Assembly (NCBI GenBank): GCA_029254025.1
Contig: JAQWYK010000027.1
Coordinates: forward strand, 1-48,096
Reading direction: 5' to 3'
Origin: Crocinitomicaceae bacterium
GTDB taxonomy: Bacteria > Bacteroidota > Bacteroidia > Flavobacteriales_D > Crocinitomicaceae
DNA length: 48,096 bases
The stretch's first letter is position 1. The number at the start of each line of letters is the position of its first letter. Positions 33,767 to 43,060 of this stretch are shown in pieces. Position numbers and translations under genes: made by a program. Below the pieces are notes generated by a model, which did not search any database, was not told where the DNA came from, and saw only the letters and a program-made list of their open reading frames with translations.

Positions 33767-35884
33767 TTAATTCGTTTTTATGATTTTATGTGTTTCAAAT
33801 AGGGTTTCATCCTTTAAAATTACTAAGGAATAAATGCCTTCTGCAATGGGTTGAAGTGAAAAAGATAATTCGTTCAGTCCAGCCTTTGTTTGCTCCTCGC
33901 GCAAGACTTTCACCAATCTTCCGTTATCATCGTACAAGGCAACGCGAATGTAGGCGTCTATATCCAACATAAATTGAATGGCCATCAAATCGGAGGACGG
34001 ATTAGGGAATACAGAAACACCTTCTTCCAGAGATTTCGGAGGAACAACATAAGTGATAGAAGCGCTACATCCTCGATTGTCTGTTACGGTAACCATAACG
34101 GTGTCTGTTGCACATAGGCCTCCGACATTAAAGGCAGTCGAATTTATTTCTGAATTATTCGAGCTCCAAGCAATCTCATACGGTGCTTCACCAGCGCTGA
34201 TTTGCAGTTGAAGCTGGTTGTCACATAACGAAGTTTGTTCTAACAAGGAAAGTGCGAGTTGAAGTTGGGAGGAATCTGGATTGATGAGTTCTGCAAAGTA
34301 TCCGCTATTGCTTTTGTTTTGCATGGCAAAATATCCAAAGGAATATACCTTCCCTTTTTCATTGTGCTTGCGCTGAAGCCCAAAATAGTCTCCCCAACGT
34401 TCGTAGCCGCCTGGTAATCGATCTACATAATTCAGGCCTTCGGAAATGCTTGTTACTGGAGAGTACTGGCCATCATTGGAATAATGAAATGCGGCGGTCC
34501 CCGGAAAGTCTGTAAACGAAGAATAATCAAAGGCTATAATTGTTTCAATATCACATGCTTCATTTCCAGATGAAGCAATGTTGGGGTAGGCGTAATCTCT
34601 AATTGAATCGCCAACTATTGTCCCGTAAACCATTGGTGTACCCTCTTCAATTCCTTCGATAATTCCATGATAGATTGCCGAAAAACCCGTTGTCGGATGC
34701 ATAGTATTGCTTACAAATTGTATATGGTTTTCAAATCGGATAGCTCCTAAGACTCTTGCGTCATTCGTTTGTAATCCAAGGGTAACATCACTTGTGTCAG
34801 TGTCTTGTTGGCGAGCATTCGGTGGAACACCATAAGGAACGTTTGTCTTTAAGGCATCAACTGTAAGGTTTCCATTCGTCAAGCGTAAATAAAAAATAGT
34901 ATCATTTTCGACCGCAAAGTTGCGATTGGATAATAAAATTAAATCGTTCATTATTCCATTTGAGCCTTGAACTGCGTGGAGATTTCGGATGAACTTGTTT
35001 TCGTATGTGATGTTGCTATATAGTGTAGCGTTTAGTGAAGGAGAGCCATTGTATCCAGCTGACTTGTCCATTTCCCAAATGATGGAGCCATCGAATCCTA
35101 CTTGCCAAGATACACCAGGGATAATGAGATTGGCAGTAAAATAAATGTGTTCTTCGGTGACCGTAATCACCGGAAAATCCGTCCACCGGTTATTGTTCAG
35201 TGGGTTTCCTGGAAGATTGTAAACGTACCATTCGTCATTCGGATTGGAAGTCGAACTGATACAAATAATAACCTCCGATTTTTCAGGGGTATTATCTTTC
35301 AATAAGGCACAAATAAAGCGATCGGCTGTTGGGTCGTAATACAGTTTGGGATCATAATAGGTGCTTGTTGTTACTCCGTTAGCCAGTGAGCGCAGGAAAA
35401 ATTGGTAGTCCGGAAATACGGCTGTATCTCCATAAATGTCGTGTGCATATAGTGTTGAGTTCATGGCGACAAGTGCAATTCCATCATCCGATATAGCAAG
35501 TGTATTGTCGCTAGGTATACCTCCGTAAATAGGTAATTCAACACCATTGGGTAGAAATCGAGTTGGCTGAAAAGTGAAACCTACTTGTGGGGGGTGGTTC
35601 GATTTGGGTAACGAAACAAAATTTTCCTTGCACGACTGGCTTCGATAATAATCACGGGCCTTTTGCTTCTGTCCCATGAGAAACGATTGATAGCTGTTTC
35701 CATCTGGAGCAGGTTTTTCAAAGTTTTTAATTTCTGCATGAAAGTCTACTGGAACTGTCTTTGGATCAACTACAGCAGTTCGATTTAACACGAAAGGTGT
35801 TTTTAGAATGTCTTGCGAAAATACATCTTTGACAATCAAAATGCTGATGAAGGTGAAGATTAGGTATGAATATCGGTGATACAT
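33767..35884 (-). CDS. Large secreted protein with T9SS type-A sorting domain
   Basis: A 705-aa protein with a signal peptide (YLIFTFISILIVKDVFS, cleavage near residue 23). The long middle region has repeated beta-rich segments such as YGGIPSDNTLAISDDGIALVAMNSTLY, DPTADRFICALLKDN, WTDFPVITVTEEHIYFTANL and VYSFGYFAMQNKS, suggestive of a propeller-like fold; I recognise no enzyme motif. A short Ig-like region (SLLEQTSLCDNQLQLQISAGEAPYEIAWSS) precedes the C-terminal sorting domain VSVFPNPSSDLMAIQF ... LYDDNGRLVK ... GIYSLVI ... HKIIKTN. This has the typical T9SS type-A layout (PNP motif, GxY motif, basic end). It would be exported by the PorP/GldK machine encoded at the left edge of the window and anchored or released at the cell surface. 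Confidence 0.88.
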   Translation of the reverse strand: MYHRYSYLIFTFISILIVKDVFSQDILKTPFVLNRTAVVDPKTVPVDFHAEIKNFEKPAPDGNSYQSFLMGQKQKARDYYRSQSCKENFVSLPKSNHPPQVGFTFQPTRFLPNGVELPIYGGIPSDNTLAISDDGIALVAMNSTLYAHDIYGDTAVFPDYQFFLRSLANGVTTSTYYDPKLYYDPTADRFICALLKDNTPEKSEVIICISSTSNPNDEWYVYNLPGNPLNNNRWTDFPVITVTEEHIYFTANLIIPGVSWQVGFDGSIIWEMDKSAGYNGSPSLNATLYSNITYENKFIRNLHAVQGSNGIMNDLILLSNRNFAVENDTIFYLRLTNGNLTVDALKTNVPYGVPPNARQQDTDTSDVTLGLQTNDARVLGAIRFENHIQFVSNTMHPTTGFSAIYHGIIEGIEEGTPMVYGTIVGDSIRDYAYPNIASSGNEACDIETIIAFDYSSFTDFPGTAAFHYSNDGQYSPVTSISEGLNYVDRLPGGYERWGDYFGLQRKHNEKGKVYSFGYFAMQNKSNSGYFAELINPDSSQLQLALSLLEQTSLCDNQLQLQISAGEAPYEIAWSSNNSEINSTAFNVGGLCATDTVMVTVTDNRGCSASITYVVPPKSLEEGVSVFPNPSSDLMAIQFMLDIDAYIRVALYDDNGRLVKVLREEQTKAGLNELSFSLQPIAEGIYSLVILKDETLFETHKIIKTN

Positions 35885-36036
35885 GTAGCTATGTTTTGAC
35901 CTTAAAAATACTTATTTGACAGGAAATAACTGTCCCTTGATCAGAAGTATTTTATGGTTAGCAGTCTTGTTTTTGTTTTAAAAATAGTTATAATGTTAAA
36001 AAAATAACAAAAAATGAAATAAATGGATATAGTAAT

Positions 36037-36044
36037 TATCTTTG
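36037..36044 (+). promoter_or_regulatory. -7 promoter box for the disrupted lysA
   Basis: TATCTTTG (exact TAnnTTTG), ending 18 nt before ATG 36063, so the transcription signal survives although the reading frame is broken. Confidence 0.45.
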
Positions 36045-36062
36045 CACTTTAAAATTATTAAT

Positions 36063-37213
36063 ATGAGTTATACACGCCCTTATTATCGATTGGATCTTAC
36101 TCTTCTTCAAGAGACATTAACTGCTGCTCAATCTGCAGCTAGTCAGCATACATTCGTATTAAAATATGCGATGAAAGCCAATCATGAAAGTAAGGTTTTG
36201 CAAAGATAAAGGCTGCAGGCCTGGGAGTTGGTTGTGTTTCACAGGAGGAAATTGCACGCGCATTGGCGTTGGGTTGGGGGTCCTCCGAGATCGTTTTCGC
36301 AGGATCAGGAAAAACCATTCGAGAAATAACCTTCGCTCTTCGCAATAATATTGGAATCTTGCATTGTGAGTGCATTGAGGAATGGCAGCTGGTACAGTCA
36401 TTGAAGGCGGAATTAGACGCGACGACGTTAATCGCTTTGCGTATAAATCCAGACCTTCGTGTGGATACTCATGAGAAAATTAGCACAGGAGAAAAAAAGA
36501 ATAAATTTGGTATGTCTTTTTCTGAGGCGCTCCAGATTGTGCGTCAACATCCAACAACGATTGTAGGTTTTCATTTTCATGTCGGTTCACAGATTCTTGA
36601 CCTAAGCTATTTTGAAGATTTGTCACTTACCGTGCGCTCTCTGTTGTAACAATTGCCTCCAGTGTTTCGACTTTCATACCTTAATTTAGGGGGAGGGTTA
36701 GGAGTAGATTACCTGCATCCTGAGCGCGCAAGAATAGCAGATTTTTCAGGTTGGATGAGGGCATTGCGAACACATTTGCCGACGTCATTGGTTCAAGAAA
36801 TTGTCCTAGAACCCGGAAGAAGCATAACGGCTCAGTGTGGTACATTGATCGGTGCGGTACAATATATCAAAAAACGTGAGGAGCAGTCCATTACTATTTT
36901 GGACATTGGAATGACTGAGCTATTGCGGCCTGCTTTGTATGGGGCGCGCCATAAAATAACAGCGATGAATGATAGTTGCATTACTGAACGATATACGATT
37001 TCTGGTCCTTCTTGTGAAAGCAGCGACACATTTGGTGAAGGATATGTTTTACCAACGTTGTCAAGGGGGGATTTGGTGAGGATACACTCTACGGGCGCGT
37101 ATGGGACTAGTATGCGTTTAGCCTACAACCTCAAAGAACCTTTGAATGTGGTTTATGTCGACCAGCCAGCCCAGACATCATTGAAGGTAGGCTTGTTTCA
37201 TTTTGCATCTTAG
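36063..37213 (+). pseudogene. lysA: Diaminopimelate decarboxylase-like gene, broken by a frameshift and a stop codon
   Basis: Fold-type III PLP decarboxylase; LysA makes lysine from meso-diaminopimelate. From ATG 36063 the frame reads MSYTRPYYRLDLTLLQETL and YAMKANHESKVLQR (PLP Lys in YAMKAN), then stops at 36207-36212. The homology continues in another frame from about 36205 (KIKAAGLGVGCVSQEEIARAL), consistent with loss of one A from an A-run. A second lesion is an in-frame TAA at 36647-36649 (LLTVRSLL-stop-QLPP). Beyond it the enzyme resumes: LNLGGGLGVDY, VLEPGRSITA, CESSDTF and GAYGTSMRLAYN. All catalytic motifs are kept (HFHVGSQI, EPGR, CESxD), and total length (about 383 codons) equals an intact enzyme. 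Carboxynorspermidine decarboxylase is a related alternative. Real decay or assembly errors cannot be separated here. Confidence 0.85.
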
Positions 37214-37263
37214 CCATTCTTCGAGCTTTTCCCTTTGTTGGGTGAATGATTTCTAAATTATCC

Positions 37264-37271
37264 TAATTTTG
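37264..37271 (+). promoter_or_regulatory. -7 promoter box for the GNAT gene
   Basis: TAATTTTG (exact TAnnTTTG), with TTG at 37238-37240 23 nt upstream, the same spacing as at dnaB. The leader to ATG 37314 is about 40 nt. Confidence 0.45.
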
Positions 37272-37313
37272 CGAGGCAGGTGGTGTACAATTAATTATTT
37301 GCCAAGATAAATC

Positions 37314-37751
37314 ATGAAAGAGAACTTTGAATTGGTGGAATTACTCGAAAAAAAAGAGCTGTTAATGACACTTCCGCTGTTGAATTTTTTGTATCCAGAA
37401 TTGACCATTGATGGGTATTCAGATTTATTGGATGAAGTCATGAAGTCAGGTCGCTATCGTCAATTGCTGGTCAAAATAAATGGCCAACCAGTCGGTGTAT
37501 CTGGTTTTTGGATTGGTACAAAAATTTGGTCGGGAAAGTACTTGGAAATAGATCATTTTGTGGTGGATAGCGCCTTTCGTTCGAGAGGTATCGGTGAGCT
37601 TATGGTTAGCTACCTAAAGGAAGAAGCAATTGCTGAAAATTGCCAGATGCTTGCTTTGGATGCATATACCGATAATTTTCCAGCGCAGAAGTTCTTTATG
37701 AATGCAGGTTTTGTACCAAGGGGATTTCACTTTATTCAAAAACTGAAATAA
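37314..37751 (+). CDS. GNAT family N-acetyltransferase
   Basis: A 145-aa acetyltransferase. The acetyl-CoA-binding strand and loop are clear in LEIDHFVVDSAFRSRGIGELMVSYLKEEA (about residues 81-109, the R/Q-x-x-G-x-G/A motif as SRGIGE), followed by CQMLALDAYTDNFPAQKFFMNAGFVPRGFHFIQ, the usual C-terminal strand with the Tyr/Phe-containing end. The acceptor substrate cannot be read from the sequence. It has its own -7 box and leads toward the lipoprotein-Nudix-amidohydrolase cluster, from which it is 65 bp away. Confidence 0.88.
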   Translation: MKENFELVELLEKKELLMTLPLLNFLYPELTIDGYSDLLDEVMKSGRYRQLLVKINGQPVGVSGFWIGTKIWSGKYLEIDHFVVDSAFRSRGIGELMVSYLKEEAIAENCQMLALDAYTDNFPAQKFFMNAGFVPRGFHFIQKLK

Positions 37752-37816
37752 TGCAGAGTATAGCCTCTTCTCCAGAATATGATTATTTTTAGGTGAAATT
37801 AATAATTGAGGGACGA

Positions 37817-38434
37817 ATGTGCAAATGGGGTGTATATAGTGTGATCGTTGTTTTGCTTAGTTCATGTGGAGGAGAAGAAGGGCAGTCAGCTCAACAGCCT
37901 GTCTCTAAGACTGCACACTTCAGTTATTCAGATTTTGTAATAAGAAGTTTTTCTGATCAACACACGCAGGTCACAATCTCTATTCCAGATTGTTTTGAAA
38001 AGGATGAGTATGGAAATTATGGATTGAATAATCATTGGATGCTCAGCTGTTATGACAATTATTCTTTTCTGTCCATTGACTACTTTACCTTAGAGGAAAT
38101 CGAGAACTACTTTTATTATTACTCTGATGAAGAAGGTGATATGGGAGAACCCCTTACTTACTTATTAGACTATATTATTCATCAACGTGCAGGAAATTTA
38201 ATTCAATCGGAAATTTCCCAACTTACCGGAGAGGTGAACGACCGAAAGGCCAACTTCTTATTCCAATCCGTTACTGGAAGTGAGACGGACTATCAGGATA
38301 ATGTGTTTTTTCTTTTTGGAGCAGTTGAACTTGATGGGCAATATTTTATTGTGCAATCAATTTGCAGTACTGATAATATTAAATTTCATCTGAACGACTT
38401 CAAAAGAATGGCGTTATCGATAAAGCGCGTATAA
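37817..38434 (+). CDS. Lipoprotein of unknown function
   Basis: A 205-aa lipoprotein; the leader MCKWGVYSVIVVLLSSC ends in a lipobox (Cys17) followed by GGEEGQSAQQ. The mature protein is acidic with many aromatic residues (FYYYSDEEGDMG, HWMLSCYDNYSFLSIDYF) and contains FLFGAVELDGQYFIVQSICS near the end. I recognise no family. I chose ATG 37817 because GAGGGACGA precedes it; a GTG at 37793 would put eight residues before a normal leader. Its stop codon overlaps the Nudix ATG by one base (TAATG), so the two are translationally coupled. Confidence 0.75.
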   Translation: MCKWGVYSVIVVLLSSCGGEEGQSAQQPVSKTAHFSYSDFVIRSFSDQHTQVTISIPDCFEKDEYGNYGLNNHWMLSCYDNYSFLSIDYFTLEEIENYFYYYSDEEGDMGEPLTYLLDYIIHQRAGNLIQSEISQLTGEVNDRKANFLFQSVTGSETDYQDNVFFLFGAVELDGQYFIVQSICSTDNIKFHLNDFKRMALSIKRV

Positions 38435-39075
38435 TGTTTCACGATCGATTACATGAACTCTCTGAAATTCTTTCTTCCGCTCTGCCTGGTGAAGATAGTC
38501 ACTTGGAAGTTTCGCCACTTGGGAGAACCAAATCAAGTGAGGCAATTAAACATGCGCGAGATTTTAAAGAAAGCGCCGTTTCGTTAGTATTATTCGAGGA
38601 AGCAAGTGTACTTAAAACAGTATTGATCCAAAGACCCGAATATGAAGGCGTACATAGTGGTCAAATAAGCTTACCTGGCGGGAAACGAGATGTGTCAGAT
38701 ATCGATCTACGTATTACAGCGTTAAGGGAATGTGAGGAGGAAGTAGGTATTTCTCGACACGAACTATTGGATGTAGGGAAATTAACCCCTGTTTACATTC
38801 CCGTGAGTAATTTTTCTGTTTTTCCGTATGTATTTTTTCACCCATCGATTCCTCAATTGGTAAAAGACCCCAAAGAAGTAGTCGACATAATTGTTTTTCC
38901 GATTCAAGATATCTGTCAAGAAACTGCTGTGCGGAGAACTACGGTAACGGTGTCGAAGAACATGCAGTTGAAGGACGTACCTTGCTTTGTAATCAATGAA
39001 AAGGTCGTTTGGGGTGCTACTGCTCTTGTTTTGAACGAGTTTAGACGAATAATCATGAATACAAAATTGTTATGA
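38434..39075 (+). CDS. Nudix hydrolase, probable CoA pyrophosphatase
   Basis: A 213-aa protein of the NudL/YeaB type, which hydrolyses coenzyme A and derivatives to phosphopantetheine and 3',5'-ADP. The Nudix box is LPGGKRDVSDIDLRITALRECEEEVGI (about residues 77-103), holding the GG, the RE and the EE-x-G-I. The segment just before it (TVLIQRPEYEGVHSGQISLPGG) matches the NudL-specific 'H-x-GQ-x-x-x-PGG' pattern. Later, PVYIPVSNFSVFPYVFFH is the usual NudL continuation. Coupled on both sides: TAATG with the lipoprotein and ATGA with the amidohydrolase. Confidence 0.88.
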   Translation: MFHDRLHELSEILSSALPGEDSHLEVSPLGRTKSSEAIKHARDFKESAVSLVLFEEASVLKTVLIQRPEYEGVHSGQISLPGGKRDVSDIDLRITALRECEEEVGISRHELLDVGKLTPVYIPVSNFSVFPYVFFHPSIPQLVKDPKEVVDIIVFPIQDICQETAVRRTTVTVSKNMQLKDVPCFVINEKVVWGATALVLNEFRRIIMNTKLL

Positions 39076-40697
39076 AAATCACATTAAGCGTATTAATAAT
39101 TATCCTTTTAACCAGCTGTTTTAAGGGTGAAAAAATTGACCTAATTATACATAACGGGAACATTCATATTATCAATGACCAAATGGATGTGGTGGAGGCT
39201 GTAGCCATTCATAATGGTAAAATTATTGAATTTGGTCCCGAACGCGAAATCTTGAATAAATACAGGGCTGAACAGGAAATTAATGCACAACAAAAAGCCG
39301 TCTATCCCGGGTTACATGATGCGCATGGCCATGTCATGAGTTACGCGAGTCAAAAAATGGTGGTGGATTTAACAGGAACTACTTCTTATTACGAAATGCT
39401 GCTAAGGCTCGAGAAATTTGATGCCCATCATGATCCAGAATTTCTTGTTGGACGTGGTTGGGATCAAAGTTTATGGGGGGAAGACGAGCTTCCAACAAAT
39501 TCTTTGCTCAACGAACGATTTCCAGACAAACCTGTATTATTAACAAGAGTTGACGGGCATGCGGCCATAGCAAATGAGGTAGCACTTACGCGTGCAAAGA
39601 TTGATGAGAATACCATTGTTCCCGGTGGAAAGGTGATTCAAGAAAAAGGAAAAGTCACAGGGCTTTTGCTAGATCATGCGATTGACATAGTGAGCAACTT
39701 TGTTCCTAAGCCGAATCGAGAAGATTTGAGAAAAGCAATTCTTGAAATTGAGCAAGAATTATTGGCTTATGGAATCACGCATGTTCATGAGGCAGGTGTT
39801 ACCCATGAACAATTAATGGTGCTGGATGAGATGGTCAGCGATGGTAGCCTGAACATTGGTATGTATGTTATGCTTTTTCCGACCGTTGAAAACATGGATT
39901 TTGCACGGGAGAGGGGACATTATGAGAATAAAAATTTATCTGTAAGAAGTTTTAAGATGTTAATGGATGGCGCACTGGGATCACGCGGTGCTTGCCTCCT
40001 CAATCATTATTCGGACATGCCTGGAGAGTTTGGATTCTTGTTAATGTCTGAAGCGGAAATGTTGAGCCATACTTCGGAGGCACTACGAATTGGTTATCAG
40101 GTTAATGCCCATTGTATAGGTGATTCAGCGAATAGAATATTGCTTAAACATTATGACACGTTATTGGTAAATGAAGTAGACCACCGTTGGCGTATTGAGC
40201 ATGCGCAAGTGGTGGCCGAAGAGGATATTTCATTGTTTTCGTCGTCGGGTGTTATCCCTTCCATCCAGCCGACACATGCGGTTTCTGATTTTCGTTGGGC
40301 AAAAGAGCGGTTGGGTGAGCAGCGACTAACATCTGCCTATGCCTATCAATCTTTACTGAACGAAAGGCAAATGGTTGTTTTGGGAACAGATTTTCCCGTT
40401 GAAAATATTGATCCATTTGCAACAATTTATGCGGCTACTGCTAGAAAAAATAGGGAAAATGAGCCGAGTTCAGGCTTTCTGAAGGATCAAGCCATGGGAT
40501 TGGATGATACCATGCGGGGAATGACTATTTGGGCAGCATACGGCTCGTTTTTGGAGCATTCATTAGGGTCTCTTGAAAAAGGAAAGAATGCTACATTGGT
40601 GATTTTTGACCAACCAGTGCGTGCGAGTCAAAAATTTGAACCGAATTACGCCTTTATGACATTTATTGATGGAAAAGTAGTCTATTCCATGGAATAA
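39072..40697 (+). CDS. Amidohydrolase family lipoprotein (YtcJ-like)
   Basis: A 541-aa metal-dependent hydrolase with a lipoprotein leader (MKITLSVLIIILLTSC, Cys16). The beta-sandwich start IDLIIHNGNIHIINDQ and the metal motif VYPGLHDAHGHVMSY (His-x-x-His) lie near residues 23-92. Later parts match the YtcJ/LAF3 group: FLVGRGWDQSLWG, LLTRVDGHAAIANEVAL, SFKMLMDGALGSRGACLL, QVNAHCIGDSANRILL, WRIEHAQVVAEEDI, VLGTDFPVENIDPFATIYAA. The group hydrolyses N-acyl or other amide substrates; the precise substrate is unknown. The exported form suggests action on extracellular or periplasmic compounds. ATG overlaps the Nudix stop (ATGA). Confidence 0.88.
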   Translation: MKITLSVLIIILLTSCFKGEKIDLIIHNGNIHIINDQMDVVEAVAIHNGKIIEFGPEREILNKYRAEQEINAQQKAVYPGLHDAHGHVMSYASQKMVVDLTGTTSYYEMLLRLEKFDAHHDPEFLVGRGWDQSLWGEDELPTNSLLNERFPDKPVLLTRVDGHAAIANEVALTRAKIDENTIVPGGKVIQEKGKVTGLLLDHAIDIVSNFVPKPNREDLRKAILEIEQELLAYGITHVHEAGVTHEQLMVLDEMVSDGSLNIGMYVMLFPTVENMDFARERGHYENKNLSVRSFKMLMDGALGSRGACLLNHYSDMPGEFGFLLMSEAEMLSHTSEALRIGYQVNAHCIGDSANRILLKHYDTLLVNEVDHRWRIEHAQVVAEEDISLFSSSGVIPSIQPTHAVSDFRWAKERLGEQRLTSAYAYQSLLNERQMVVLGTDFPVENIDPFATIYAATARKNRENEPSSGFLKDQAMGLDDTMRGMTIWAAYGSFLEHSLGSLEKGKNATLVIFDQPVRASQKFEPNYAFMTFIDGKVVYSME

Positions 40698-40727
40698 CAA
40701 AGGGAAAGGGATATCTTTAGAAGCATT

Positions 40728-40735
40728 TACGTTTG
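40728..40735 (+). promoter_or_regulatory. -7 promoter box for the FG-GAP protein gene
   Basis: TACGTTTG (exact TAnnTTTG), leaving a leader of about 50 nt before ATG 40792. No clear -33. Confidence 0.4.
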
Positions 40736-40791
40736 TTTTAACGCTTCACTGGGGAGAAACGTTTTAGAGAAGAATAAGAAAACAATATACA

Positions 40792-43050
40792 ATGATGAGA
40801 GTTTTGTTGACTGCTTTATGGACATGCTTAATTGGAACAGTATGGTCTCAGTTTGGATTTGTCTACCATGATTCTATTGTAGTGAAATTTGGAGGGGATA
40901 CGCTTGCACTTCCTTGGGCAGGAGGATTTAATCATGCCCAATTTTCGTCGTTTGATTTCGATTTTGATGGTGAAGAAGACTTGTTTCTTTTTGATAGAAG
41001 CGCCAATCAGATACGCGTGCTACAAAGGAAATTTGATGGTGCAGGAAACCCACATTACGAATATGTTCATGGTGTTCGAGACAAATTTCCTGAGGACGTA
41101 AGGTACAGAGCAGCTCTTGTAGACTATAATAATGACGGAAAACCTGATTTATTTACCTACGGTATTGGCGGTGTAAAAGTGTACAGAAATACGGGGAACC
41201 CAACCGATGGTCTTCAATGGGAGCTGGCTTCCAATTTGCTTCGAACAGATTATTTAGGGACCAATTCCAATTTATATGTTAGTTCTATTGATATTCCGGC
41301 AATCGTTGATGTAGACAATGATGGAGATCAAGATATTCTCACCTTCCATTTGGGTGGACAGCGTGTGGAATACCACAAGAACGTTTCAATGGAGAACTAC
41401 GGGGTGCCGGATTCCCTTGAATTCGTGTTAATGAATGAGTGTTGGGGACAGTTTATTGAGGATGAGTCGAATAATTCAGTGGTATTATATGCAACAGATG
41501 GCCCATGTGGTGGTGGAACTTCTGTGCCGAACCCGGAAAAGAATTTACGCCATGCGGGCTCATGCTTGCTGGGCCTTGATTTGAATCAAGATGAGGTGTT
41601 GGATTTGGTTCTGGGAGATGTGGCACACACTAACCTAACAGCATTGATTAATAGTGGCACAGCTCCGAATCAAAACTCGCCTATGGAGTCAGCCGACCCA
41701 AGCTTTCCGAGTAACACGACTCCAGTCGACTTGTCTGTTTTTCCGTGTAGCTTTTACTTGGATGTCGATCATGATGGAGTCAAAGATATGGTGGTAGGAA
41801 CTAATGCAGCGGGTGTAGCGCAGAACAAATCAAGTATTGCATATTATAAGAACCTCGGAACCAATGATGCTCCTAATTTCAGCTTTGTTCAAAATGATTT
41901 TCTTCAAGAGGAAATGATTGAAAATGGTCGTGGTTCTATTCCAGTATTGGTAGATCTCAATGGAGATGGCATTAGAGACCTCCTTGTGGCTACGAACTAT
42001 CGGTATAAACCAATTCTTGAAAAAGAAGCCCGCATCATGTCGTTTTACAATACTGGAACGAATTTAAACCCTGTTTTTACATTTGTCGATGACGATTGGA
42101 TGAGTTTTTCAACTTCTGGTCTGGGATTGAGAGTTGTGCCAACGTTCGGAGATTTAGATGACGATGGCGATCTAGACATGATGGTAGGTACAGAGACGGG
42201 AGATGTTCATTACTATGAAAATACAGGGGGGCTAGGTCCGATGAACTTCTCTACTCCGCCAGTGTTACAATTTCAAGATAATCAAGGATCAATTATTAAT
42301 GCCACTGGTTTTTCAACTCCTAATTTATTTGATATTGACAATGATGGACTTTTGGATTTAGTCATAGGGAGAAGAATTGGTGGTATGTTTTATTACAGAA
42401 ATGTTGGATCGGCAAGTATGGCCAGTTTTGAACTGGTTACCGATAATTTTGGAAATGTAAATTTGTCAACACCACTCAATCCAGAAAGTTATGCTGTTCC
42501 GCAGTTCATTCGTCATAACGATACGCTTAATTTATTTGTGGGGAACCGTTCAGGTACCATTCATTATTACAAGGATTTAGAATCCAATTTATTTGATGGA
42601 GGCATTTTCACGCAAATCTCTGCAGGTTATGCAGGTATCAATACTGGTGGGTTTTCAGCTCCCTTCATCACACAATTAACTGAAGACAGTGCTTATTACA
42701 TGTTCGTTGGTGGAGATTTAGGGGGATTGTGGAATTTTAAAGCAGAACCTTTCAGCGCTCCAATAATCGATGATACATTGAGTTTGCTGAACTGGTCAAA
42801 GGAGTTCGATTGGACAGTATTTCCTAACCCTTCCGTTAACGGTAAATTCACATTGGCAGTAGATACTTCGTCACCGGAAATTTTTATGGAGGTAACTGAC
42901 GTGTTGGGTCGGGTCGTTAGCAGCCGAAAGCCTGTTTTCGGTGAAGCAATGATTGACTTGTCCAACCAGCATAACGGTATTTATCTCGTTCAGTTGCTTT
43001 CGGTTTCTGGTAATTTCCTAGGTTCCAAAAAACTGATAAAACAGGAATAG
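40792..43050 (+). CDS. FG-GAP/VCBS-repeat secreted protein with T9SS type-A sorting domain
   Basis: A 752-aa protein with a signal peptide (MRVLLTALWTCLIGTVWSQ). At least eight calcium-binding FG-GAP blades of the DxDxDGxxD type are visible: DFDFDGEEDLFLFD, DYNNDGKPDLFTYG, DVDNDGDQDILTFH, DLNQDEVLDLVLGD, DVDHDGVKDMVVG, DLNGDGIRDLLVA, DLDDDGDLDMMVG and DIDNDGLLDLVIG. The set implies a beta-propeller that binds proteins or glycans. The C-terminus is a T9SS type-A domain: WTVFPNPSVNGKFTLAV ... VTDVLGRVVSS ... HNGIYLVQL ... GSKKLIKQE. It would be a cargo of the GldK/PorP secretion system. The start may be ATG 40792 or the next codon, ATG 40795. Confidence 0.93.
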   Translation: MMRVLLTALWTCLIGTVWSQFGFVYHDSIVVKFGGDTLALPWAGGFNHAQFSSFDFDFDGEEDLFLFDRSANQIRVLQRKFDGAGNPHYEYVHGVRDKFPEDVRYRAALVDYNNDGKPDLFTYGIGGVKVYRNTGNPTDGLQWELASNLLRTDYLGTNSNLYVSSIDIPAIVDVDNDGDQDILTFHLGGQRVEYHKNVSMENYGVPDSLEFVLMNECWGQFIEDESNNSVVLYATDGPCGGGTSVPNPEKNLRHAGSCLLGLDLNQDEVLDLVLGDVAHTNLTALINSGTAPNQNSPMESADPSFPSNTTPVDLSVFPCSFYLDVDHDGVKDMVVGTNAAGVAQNKSSIAYYKNLGTNDAPNFSFVQNDFLQEEMIENGRGSIPVLVDLNGDGIRDLLVATNYRYKPILEKEARIMSFYNTGTNLNPVFTFVDDDWMSFSTSGLGLRVVPTFGDLDDDGDLDMMVGTETGDVHYYENTGGLGPMNFSTPPVLQFQDNQGSIINATGFSTPNLFDIDNDGLLDLVIGRRIGGMFYYRNVGSASMASFELVTDNFGNVNLSTPLNPESYAVPQFIRHNDTLNLFVGNRSGTIHYYKDLESNLFDGGIFTQISAGYAGINTGGFSAPFITQLTEDSAYYMFVGGDLGGLWNFKAEPFSAPIIDDTLSLLNWSKEFDWTVFPNPSVNGKFTLAVDTSSPEIFMEVTDVLGRVVSSRKPVFGEAMIDLSNQHNGIYLVQLLSVSGNFLGSKKLIKQE

Positions 43051-43060
43051 TTGAACCTTC

